A stretch of DNA of 6,792 bases from Neptuniibacter sp. (GTDB taxonomy: Bacteria; Pseudomonadota; Gammaproteobacteria; Pseudomonadales; Balneatricaceae). The notes under the pieces were generated by a model, which saw only the letters and a program-made list of their open reading frames with translations, was not told where the DNA came from and made no database searches. The translations under genes and the position numbers were made by a program. The DNA lies in NCBI GenBank assembly GCA_024686055.1, contig JAIBDV010000159.1:1-6792 (forward strand). Reading direction: 5' to 3'. Below are positions 1-5,600 of the stretch, piece by piece (position 1 is the stretch's first letter; each line of letters starts with the position of its first letter).

Positions 1-1152
1 CAGCTGCTGTGGTGATTCGGTGAGCAACTGGCGGATCAGACTCTGCAGGGCCTGGACGATCGCCGAATAAGGGCGGTTGCGCTGGAAAGGGTCGAATTTA
101 CCGCTGAAAAAACGTCCTTTCAGCTCGTGCACCTGCTGGCGGATCTCATGGGCCAGGGCGCTTTTACCAATGCCTGGCTGACCTTCTATCAGCAGGCTGT
201 GCTGTTGGCCATTCGCCACCTGCTGGCAGTATTGCTGCAGCTCGGCCAGGGTGCTGTCCCGGCCATAGAGCTGCTGGGGCAGGGTGAAGCGGCGGGAGGG
301 GTCTTGCTGACCCAGCGTAAAGATTTCGATCGACCGGCTGTGTTGCCAGCTCTGCTGACAGCGCAGCAGATCCTGTTGTAGCCCCGAACAGGACTGGTAG
401 CGCTGGCTGGCGTCTTTGGCCAGTAATTTCAGCACAACCTGGGCGAGCTGCGTCGGTATCGCCGGGTTGAGCTGGTCGGGTGACTGCGGCTGACGGGCGA
501 TATGATCGTGGACCAGCTGGGCGGGATCATCGCTGATGAACGGCGGCTGGTGGGTCAGCAGCTGGTAGAGGGTTGCGCCCAGGCTGTACAGGTCGGTGCG
601 GCTGTCGATTGCCCGGTTGATCCGCCCGGTCTGCTCCGGTGCCAGCCAGGGCAGGCTGTCGGCGGCCAGCTGTACGTGGTGCCAGCCTGCTTGCTCCCGG
701 TTGAGCCGGGTGGCATGGGACAGGTCCAGCAACCAGACCTGCTGGGTGTCCGGGTCGAACCAGAGGTTGTCCGGGTTGATCCGTTTGTGGGTGACACCCG
801 CTTCATGCAGTCGCCCCAGCTGTATGCTGATTTGCAGGGCGATAGTCAGCCCCTGCTGCCAGTTGAAGGCGGGGCTGGCTAGCAGTGTGCTTAACGGCTG
901 ACCGGTGACGGGTTCAAACAGGCTGATGTGGGGGCTCTGCTCTGGCTGCCGGGGCAAAGGTTGCAGGACCGCCAGCGGCGATAACTCACGCAGCAGGCTC
1001 AGCTCATGGCCGTAGCGCTGTAGCTGGCTGTCGTCATGCAGCTGGCGCAGCAGTATGGGGCGCTGTTGCTCAAGCGACTGAGCCTGATAAAGGCTGTAAT
1101 GGCGGGTCTGTTGCAGCCGCTGAAGGATGCGGTAGCCCGCCAGAGTGCGCAC
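1..1152 (-). CDS. Sensor protein with protein-kinase-like and AAA ATPase domains, 5' part only (C-terminus outside window)
   Basis: The frame is open from a GTG at 1152 to the window edge, giving 384 codons of a longer protein. Residues about 6-265 form a Ser/Thr-kinase-like fold: a GYRIL start, H-K-R-I-N-P-D-N at 122-129 in the catalytic-loop position, D143-L-S in the DFG position, A171-P-E, and an IDSRTDLYSLG segment at 182-192. Residues about 295-384 begin an AAA/NTPase domain: an LYGRD entry motif near 295-299 and a Walker A, GQPGIGKS, at 324-331. This order is known from large bacterial proteins that continue with GAF and histidine-kinase domains; that such an end follows here is inference. 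The catalytic-loop Asp (R124), the ATP-binding Lys (R36) and the glycine loop look lost, so the first domain is probably a pseudokinase. GTG was chosen because it directly follows the regulator stop codon and leads straight into the conserved start. The gene is probably the partner sensor of the response regulator encoded just upstream. Confidence 0.85.
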   Translation of the reverse strand, partial: MRTLAGYRILQRLQQTRHYSLYQAQSLEQQRPILLRQLHDDSQLQRYGHELSLLRELSPLAVLQPLPRQPEQSPHISLFEPVTGQPLSTLLASPAFNWQQGLTIALQISIQLGRLHEAGVTHKRINPDNLWFDPDTQQVWLLDLSHATRLNREQAGWHHVQLAADSLPWLAPEQTGRINRAIDSRTDLYSLGATLYQLLTHQPPFISDDPAQLVHDHIARQPQSPDQLNPAIPTQLAQVVLKLLAKDASQRYQSCSGLQQDLLRCQQSWQHSRSIEIFTLGQQDPSRRFTLPQQLYGRDSTLAELQQYCQQVANGQQHSLLIEGQPGIGKSALAHEIRQQVHELKGRFFSGKFDPFQRNRPYSAIVQALQSLIRQLLTESPQQL

Positions 1153-1866
1153 CTAGTTCAGCTCGCCTGCAAACATATAGCCCGCACCGTGGGCGGTGAG
1201 AATAAAGTGCGGGTCGGCGGGGTTGTCCTGCAGTTTTCGCCGCAAGCGACCGATCAGTACATCTACCGAACGGTCATTCGGGGTCCATTCGCGATCATGG
1301 ATCGCATCCATCAGCTGGTCCCGGGACAGCACAGTACCGGCAGCGTTAACCAGCGCCTGCAGCAGTTTGAACTCGCCTTCGGGGAGCCGCTCCTGTTGCT
1401 GCTCGGGGCTGCTGAGCAGGCGCTTGCTGCCGTCCAGTTGCCAGCCTTCAAAATGCCATAAAGTTGCAGCCTCCGGGTTACTGTTTCGACCGTCCTGCAC
1501 TCGCCAGAGCAGGTTTTTCGCCCGCACCAGCAGCTCACGTGGGTTGAAAGGCTTGGTGACGTAGTCATCGGCCCCCAGTTCAAGCCCGACGATACGGTCG
1601 ATCTCATCGCCGCTGCTGGTGACCAGAATTATCCCCACCTTGCTGACCGCCCGTAGCTCACGAGTCAGGGTCAGGCCATCTTTGCCGGGCAGGTTAATAT
1701 CCAGCAGCACCAGGTCAATCTGTTCACTGACGACCTGGTGGGCCAGGTCGTCGGCCTGAGCGGTTTCACTGACCTGATAACCGGCCTGTTCCAGATAGCT
1801 GGCCAGCAAGGAGCGGGAGGCGAAATCATCTTCAACGATCAGAATATGGGCATTTTCATACTGCAT
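1153..1866 (-). CDS. TorR-like OmpR-family response regulator, probable activator of the amine dehydrogenase operon
   Basis: This is a 237-residue transcription factor with a receiver domain (about 7-122) and a C-terminal winged-helix DNA-binding domain (about 132-235). The receiver has the acidic pocket E12-D13-D14, phospho-acceptor D56 in LVLLDINLPG, T83 and K105 in DDYVTKPF. The segments around D56, IILVT and RIVGLELGADDYVTKP closely resemble E. coli TorR as I remember it. The C-terminal half shows the typical SVDVLIGRLRRKL recognition-helix region and a final HGAGYMF turn. An in-frame ATG at 1932 would add 22 residues. It has the better ribosome site (GAGG, 8 nt away), but the shorter start gives the usual few residues before the first beta strand, so the start is uncertain. 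The gene is divergent from qhpA and shares its upstream region, which contains phased decamer repeats suited to this family. Control of the qhp genes is inferred from position. Confidence 0.92.
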   Translation of the reverse strand: MQYENAHILIVEDDFASRSLLASYLEQAGYQVSETAQADDLAHQVVSEQIDLVLLDINLPGKDGLTLTRELRAVSKVGIILVTSSGDEIDRIVGLELGADDYVTKPFNPRELLVRAKNLLWRVQDGRNSNPEAATLWHFEGWQLDGSKRLLSSPEQQQERLPEGEFKLLQALVNAAGTVLSRDQLMDAIHDREWTPNDRSVDVLIGRLRRKLQDNPADPHFILTAHGAGYMFAGELN

Positions 1867-1955
1867 TGGCGCGCTCTTTGCTGAGTTAGCGGAAGGTCGT
1901 AGCGGCAGTCTAGCAACAGCACGGAATCGCATAAAGTCTGCCTCTTTGTTGGTTG

Positions 1956-1985
1956 TTTTTGATTTTTATGTAATAAAAACAAAAA
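1956..1985. repeat. A/T-rich inverted repeat (hairpin-like)
   Basis: TTTTTAT at 1963-1969 pairs with ATAAAAA at 1973-1979 across a 3-nt loop (GTA). The stem extends through TTTTTG (1956-1961) pairing with CAAAAA (1980-1985), with a single bulged A at 1962. That gives 13 base pairs in total. The stem is almost all A/T, so it is weak as RNA and is not a standard terminator. It may be an operator half-site pair, an intrinsically bent segment or a nucleoid-protein site between the divergent promoters. The pairing is seen; the function is unknown. Confidence 0.5.
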
Positions 1986-2010
1986 GTTAGGGTTTTATTC
2001 TGGGTTTGCA

Positions 2011-2050
2011 TTACATCTGGTTACATCAGTGTACAACTTACTACAAAAGC
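2011..2050 (+). promoter_or_regulatory. Four tandem decamer repeats, probable response-regulator binding sites
   Basis: The decamers TTACATCTGG, TTACATCAGT, GTACAACTTA and CTACAAAAGC follow one another without gaps. The core TACA recurs at 2012, 2022, 2032 and 2042, exactly one helical turn apart, and the first three also share a C two bases after the core. OmpR-family regulators such as TorR and PhoB bind tandem direct repeats of about 10-11 bp on one face of the DNA. The last two units overlap the expected -35 position of the qhpA promoter, which suits an activator. Binding by the adjacent TorR-like regulator is inference. Confidence 0.6.
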
Positions 2051-2063
2051 GAAGAATTATATT
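2035..2063 (+). promoter_or_regulatory. qhpA: Candidate qhpA promoter (weak -35, TATATT -10)
   Basis: TATATT at 2058-2063 is a reasonable -10 hexamer. A 17-bp spacer would put the -35 at 2035-2040 (AACTTA), which is a poor match to TTGACA and lies inside the decamer array. A weak -35 overlapped by activator sites is typical of activator-dependent promoters. A transcript would begin near 2070 and leave a leader of about 90 nt. No -24/-12 sigma-54 signature was seen. Confidence 0.35.
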
Positions 2064-2161
2064 TACAGCCAGCCGGTAGCGTTGTGTCGTCGGTCAGCGT
2101 GCTGGATCTGTCCGGTCGGCCGAGCCGAGGTGAATACCCATAAAAATAATTCCATGGAGTG

Positions 2162-3751
2162 ATGGCCTTGAATAACAATCTCAAACGCGCCCTGTCGGGT
2201 GGTGGTGTGCTGGCACTGGCAGGGCTGATGGCTGCGCCGCTATCCGCCTCGCAGACGGGGGCGCAACTGCTACAGGAGCGCTGTACCTCCTGTCATACCC
2301 CCACTGCTGACGGTGGCCTGAGCCGTATCAGTGAACAGCGTAAAACCCCGGAAGGCTGGATGACCACCCTGAACCGGATGCAGAGCCAGCGCGGTTTGCG
2401 TCTCTCTGCCGATGAGCGACGGGCGATTATCAAGCATCTGGCGGACAGCCAGGGGCTGGCCCCGGCAGAAACAGCCAGCAAGCGTTATCTGCTGGAACAG
2501 ACCCCTAATGTGCTGGACGACACGCCAGCGCAGTACGCCGAGATGTGCGCCCGTTGTCATTCAGGGGCGCGCTTTGCCCTGCAGCGGCGTAGCGAAGGAG
2601 AGTGGGAGCGGCTGGTACATTTCCATATGGGCCAGTTCCCGACGCTGGAATTCCATGCCCTGTCCCGTGACCGGGCCTGGTTTGAGCTGGCGGTCAGCGA
2701 TGTGGTGCCGCAACTGGCAACAGACTTCCCACTGAAGAGCACCGCCTGGGACCAGTGGCAGCAGGCCGATAAGCCCGCACCTGCGGGTGGCTGGACAGTG
2801 GCTGGCTACTTGCCGGGCAAAGGTGAGTTCAGTGCCACGCTGACTCTGAATGCGAAAGGCGATGATCACTATGGGCTGACGCTCAGTGGCCAGTACGCGG
2901 ATGGCTCGCCGTTGACGGGTCAGGGCAGCGCAGTGGTATACACCGGCTATGAGCTACGGGCGAGTCTGACCGTGGACGGGGTGAAAATGCGTCAGGTTCT
3001 GGCACTGTCTGCTGATGGCAGCCGGATGCAGGGGCGGATGTTCCCACGCGGCGCGACGGAGATGGGCGGCGAGCTGAGTGCCATCAAGGCTGGACGCTCC
3101 GCTATCCTGGCCATCAGCCCGGCGTATATTCGTCAGGGTGAGAGCCGCACACTGACGCTGACCGGTAATGGTCTGACCGGCAAAGTACGTCTGGCGTCCG
3201 GGCTGAAGCTGGATCAGGTGGTATCACGCAGTGCGACCCAGCTGGTGCTGAAGGTCAGCGCTCAGTCGGGGGCTCAGCCAGGGCTGCGCCGTATCCGGGT
3301 CGGTAGCTCTGCAACGCAGGTGGCGTTATATGATCAGCTGGCACGGGTGGATGTCGTCCCCGCAGACTCGATTGCCCGGGTGGGCGGTAATGGCGGTAAG
3401 CAGGCGAAGGTGAAAGCGGCCTATCGGGCGCTGGGCTATGCCGCCGGTAAGGATGGCAAAGCGGGCACCGATGATGATCTGGCATTGGGTTATATGCCTG
3501 CCAGCTGGAGTCTGAAGCCGTTTGATGCGGTGGCTGAACACGATAAAGATCTGGACTATGCCGGGACTATCGATGCCGATGGGGTGTTTACGCCGGGTGA
3601 TGCCGGGCTGAATCCTGAGCGCAAGATGTCCACCAATAACGTGGGCCAGCTGGCGGTGGTCGCCACCGTGAAAACCGCAACAGCTGAGCAGCAGGGCCAG
3701 GCCCATCTGCTGGTGACGGTGCAGGATTATATCAAGTCACTGCTGCAATAA
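2162..3751 (+). CDS. qhpA: Quinohemoprotein amine dehydrogenase alpha subunit (diheme cytochrome c)
   Basis: This is the periplasmic electron-transfer subunit of QHNDH, which takes electrons from the CTQ cofactor of the gamma subunit and passes them to soluble carriers. The predicted protein has 529 residues, the usual size. A Sec signal peptide (basic start, then GGGVLALAGLMAAPLSAS) ends near residue 30. Two heme c motifs follow, CTSCH at 41-45 and CARCH at 129-133, forming the N-terminal diheme domain (about 32-200). Three beta-rich domains follow at about 207-310, 312-402 and 405-529, matching the family's domains II, III and IV. The last contains the recognisable segment DYAGTIDADGVFTPG near 465-479. 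The start is uncertain: GTG 2159, ATG 2162 and TTG 2168 are in frame. GGAG at 2156-2159 is too close to the ATG but sits 8 nt from the TTG. The signal peptide is intact with any of them. First gene of the operon, 81 bp before qhpD. Confidence 0.95.
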   Translation: MALNNNLKRALSGGGVLALAGLMAAPLSASQTGAQLLQERCTSCHTPTADGGLSRISEQRKTPEGWMTTLNRMQSQRGLRLSADERRAIIKHLADSQGLAPAETASKRYLLEQTPNVLDDTPAQYAEMCARCHSGARFALQRRSEGEWERLVHFHMGQFPTLEFHALSRDRAWFELAVSDVVPQLATDFPLKSTAWDQWQQADKPAPAGGWTVAGYLPGKGEFSATLTLNAKGDDHYGLTLSGQYADGSPLTGQGSAVVYTGYELRASLTVDGVKMRQVLALSADGSRMQGRMFPRGATEMGGELSAIKAGRSAILAISPAYIRQGESRTLTLTGNGLTGKVRLASGLKLDQVVSRSATQLVLKVSAQSGAQPGLRRIRVGSSATQVALYDQLARVDVVPADSIARVGGNGGKQAKVKAAYRALGYAAGKDGKAGTDDDLALGYMPASWSLKPFDAVAEHDKDLDYAGTIDADGVFTPGDAGLNPERKMSTNNVGQLAVVATVKTATAEQQGQAHLLVTVQDYIKSLLQ

Positions 3752-3817
3752 ATCCGAGCGTGATAGCAACCTCCGAACTACGTACCGGGCACTGTGCTCA
3801 GGCGTAATAATAAATAC

Positions 3818-3826
3818 AAGGTGAGG
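3818..3826 (+). promoter_or_regulatory. qhpD: Ribosome binding site fixing the qhpD start
   Basis: AAGGTGAGG ends 6 nt before the ATG at 3833. This favours that ATG over the in-frame upstream GTG at 3794, which lacks a comparable site and would add 13 residues rich in Arg and Lys. Confidence 0.7.
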
Positions 3827-3832
3827 TGCCCC

Positions 3833-5266
3833 ATGGGGTCTTTAACACTGGTTAAGCCCAATCTGCATCTGGTGGATGTGGATAGCCGTCGTATGTTGTT
3901 TCATGTGCCCTCCAGCAGTCTGTTCGAGCTGGACCCGCTGGGCCGCGAGCTGATCGAACTGTTTGAAACCCGAGGTGATCTGAGCGCGCCAATGCTGCGG
4001 GCTCATTTTGCCGACCGGGTCTCGCCGCAGGCGGTCAGAGAAACCCTGGAAGAGTTGAAATCTCTGGAAATTGTCCACGACAGTGGTGCCGTTGCCAGCT
4101 ATAACCCCAGGCCTAAACCGGTCAAAAACTTCCCGCTGACGACCATCGTTCTGAACGTCAATACCGGCTGTAATCTCAGCTGCACCTACTGCTATAAAGA
4201 AGATCTCACTACACCCTCCCAGGGTGACAAGATGAGCTTCGATACAGCAGTAAAATCGGTCGAAATGCTGTTGCAGGAATCACCCGGACAGCCTCGCTAT
4301 AACGTGGTGTTTTTCGGTGGTGAGCCGCTCAGTCATATGCCGGTGATCCGACAGATTGTGACGTACTGTGAGGAACGTTTTGCCAGTCTGGAGGCACAGG
4401 TTGATTTCACCCTGACCACCAATGCCACCTTGCTGAATGAAACGTTGATCGAGTACTTCAATGACCATCGTTTTGGCCTGACCGTCTCCATGGATGGCCC
4501 TGAAGCCATGCATGATAAAAACCGCATTACGGTGGGGGGGCAGGGCACCTATGCGGTGGTTAGACGCAAAGCGCAAATGCTGCTTGAGCGCTACAGCGCA
4601 AGGCCGGTGGGCTGTCGGGTCACCCTGACGCGGGGGATTACCGATGTGGAGACTATCTTTGATCACCTGCACCGGGAGCTGGGTTTCACTGAGGTTGGCT
4701 TTGGTCCGGTGACATCCGGGGATATCACGGCGTTCAACCTGACTGCCGATGAGATGGTGGACGTGTTCGCTGGGATGAAACGGCTGGGGCAGCAATACCT
4801 GGAGGCAGCACTGGCGCACCGCAATATGGGCTTTGGCAATATGCACCAGCTGATGACGGACCTGCATGAGGGCAATAAAAAACAGCTGCCCTGTGGTGCC
4901 GGGGTCGGCCTGCTGGCGGTGGATACCCAGGGCGGGTTGAATCTGTGCCATCGCTTTACCGGCTCTGAAATGCCGCTGTTCGGGGATGTCGAGAATGGCA
5001 TTGATAAACCGGCGCTGGCGGCCTTTGTTGAGGGGCGTCTGGATCGCAGCAATACCGGCTGTGAAACCTGTCGCATCCGCAATATCTGTTCTGGCGGTTG
5101 CTATCACGAAAGTTACGCGAAATACGGCGATGCGACGACGCCGTCCTACCACTACTGTGACCTGCTGCGAGACTGGGTTGATTTCGGGGTGGCGGTGTAT
5201 TCGCAAATCATGGTCGAGAACCCGGCGTTCTTCGACACCTACGTATCGCCAAGAAGGAGCGCTTAG
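3833..5266 (+). CDS. qhpD: Radical SAM/SPASM maturase QhpD, forms thioether crosslinks in the QHNDH gamma subunit
   Basis: This cytoplasmic radical SAM enzyme of the QHNDH pathway is known in the family to join Cys sulfurs to Asp/Glu side-chain carbons of QhpC, giving three intrapeptide thioether bonds. The 477-residue protein has an N-terminal domain (about 5-90) resembling the PqqD-like peptide-recognition fold. The radical SAM cluster motif C113-x3-C117-x2-C120 (CNLSCTYC) follows, with a GGEP motif at 162-165 and the TTNATLL segment near 195-201. The C-terminal SPASM region supplies cysteines 354, 372, 410, 413, 419, 423 and 442, including the CxxC-x5-CxxxC block, enough for two auxiliary Fe-S clusters. 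All expected cysteines are present, so it looks functional. Start chosen from the ribosome site 6-8 nt upstream. Its TAG stop directly abuts the ATG of its substrate gene qhpC. Confidence 0.96.
   Translation: MGSLTLVKPNLHLVDVDSRRMLFHVPSSSLFELDPLGRELIELFETRGDLSAPMLRAHFADRVSPQAVRETLEELKSLEIVHDSGAVASYNPRPKPVKNFPLTTIVLNVNTGCNLSCTYCYKEDLTTPSQGDKMSFDTAVKSVEMLLQESPGQPRYNVVFFGGEPLSHMPVIRQIVTYCEERFASLEAQVDFTLTTNATLLNETLIEYFNDHRFGLTVSMDGPEAMHDKNRITVGGQGTYAVVRRKAQMLLERYSARPVGCRVTLTRGITDVETIFDHLHRELGFTEVGFGPVTSGDITAFNLTADEMVDVFAGMKRLGQQYLEAALAHRNMGFGNMHQLMTDLHEGNKKQLPCGAGVGLLAVDTQGGLNLCHRFTGSEMPLFGDVENGIDKPALAAFVEGRLDRSNTGCETCRIRNICSGGCYHESYAKYGDATTPSYHYCDLLRDWVDFGVAVYSQIMVENPAFFDTYVSPRRSA
5254..5259 (+). 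promoter_or_regulatory. qhpC: Ribosome binding site of qhpC inside the end of qhpD
   Basis: AAGGAG lies 7 nt before the qhpC ATG, within the last codons of qhpD. The strong site and zero-gap junction suggest translational coupling of enzyme and substrate. Confidence 0.75.
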
Positions 5267-5590
5267 ATGAAGCATCTGAAATCGTTTAATAAGAAGGCGC
5301 AGCTGCTGGATAAAGCTGTGGCCGACGGAACTACCGAAGACGTTGTGGCTATGCAGACGGTGGTTGGCTGTACCTCCACCAATGACCCTGGCTGGGAAGT
5401 CGACCCGTTCGGTGGGCTGGGCTCGCTCTGTCAGCCGATGGAGTCTGATCTTTATGGTTGCGCCGATGCCTGCTGGTGGCCTGCACAGGTGCCGGACACT
5501 ATGAGCACCCACCCTGGCTGGTCGCAGGATGTGGCCAAGGCTAATGAAGACTGGCGGCAGATCGACAGTGTATTCCCGGATGAAGACTGA
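5267..5590 (+). CDS. qhpC: Quinohemoprotein amine dehydrogenase gamma subunit precursor (CTQ-bearing, crosslinked peptide)
   Basis: This is the catalytic subunit of QHNDH, made as a 107-residue precursor. By alignment to known gamma subunits (from memory), residues 1-28 are a cleavable non-Sec leader rich in Lys and Asp, and the mature chain starts at M29 with 79 residues. With that offset of 28, every modified residue of the family is in place. The thioether pairs are C35-E44, C55-D61 and C69-D77, and the cysteine tryptophylquinone is formed from C65 and W71. D61 corresponds to the proposed catalytic base. The block CQPMESDLYGCADACWWPAQ is highly characteristic. QhpD would modify the peptide before export; leader cleavage is attributed to the QhpE protease and export to QhpF, neither seen here. 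The gene starts immediately after the qhpD stop with a good ribosome site and ends 10 bp before qhpB. Confidence 0.97.
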   Translation: MKHLKSFNKKAQLLDKAVADGTTEDVVAMQTVVGCTSTNDPGWEVDPFGGLGSLCQPMESDLYGCADACWWPAQVPDTMSTHPGWSQDVAKANEDWRQIDSVFPDED

Positions 5591-5595
5591 GGAGG
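5591..5595 (+). promoter_or_regulatory. qhpB: Ribosome binding site fixing the qhpB start
   Basis: GGAGG follows the qhpC stop codon directly and is 5 nt from the ATG at 5601. The frame is open further upstream to an ATG at 5529, but that start lies inside qhpC and would put 24 extra residues before a good signal peptide. Confidence 0.75.
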
Positions 5596-5600
5596 CGAGG

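Larger units (their letters stand above)
1867..2158. other. Divergent intergenic/regulatory region between response regulator and qhpA
   Basis: No protein-coding gene is supported here, apart from a possible 22-codon N-terminal extension of the response regulator (to 1932). The stretch holds, in order, an A/T-rich inverted repeat (1956-1985), four 10-bp-phased TACA decamers (2011-2050), a candidate -10 hexamer (2058-2063) and a leader of roughly 90 nt before qhpA. The part from 1950 to 2065 is much more A/T rich than its surroundings, as expected of a promoter region. No convincing promoter for the minus-strand regulator could be picked out. Confidence 0.7.

Noticed and set aside
127..1461. 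Several plus-strand open frames of 84-141 codons across the sensor and regulator genes
   Set aside because: The minus-strand frames encode clear kinase-like, AAA and response-regulator motifs through this whole region. The plus-strand translations are low complexity, rich in Leu, Gln, Ala and Gly, with no domain signal.
2070..2155. Possible riboswitch or structured leader before qhpA
   Set aside because: Only short G/C-rich palindromic bits such as TCGGCCGA were seen, with no extended pairing or known riboswitch motif.
3752..3832. Inverted repeat GGGCAC (3787-3792) / GTGCCC (3826-3831) touching the qhpD ribosome site
   Set aside because: Six base pairs with a 33-nt loop is too weak to claim a regulatory hairpin or terminator. 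No T run follows. Nothing else of note was seen in the qhpA-qhpD gap.
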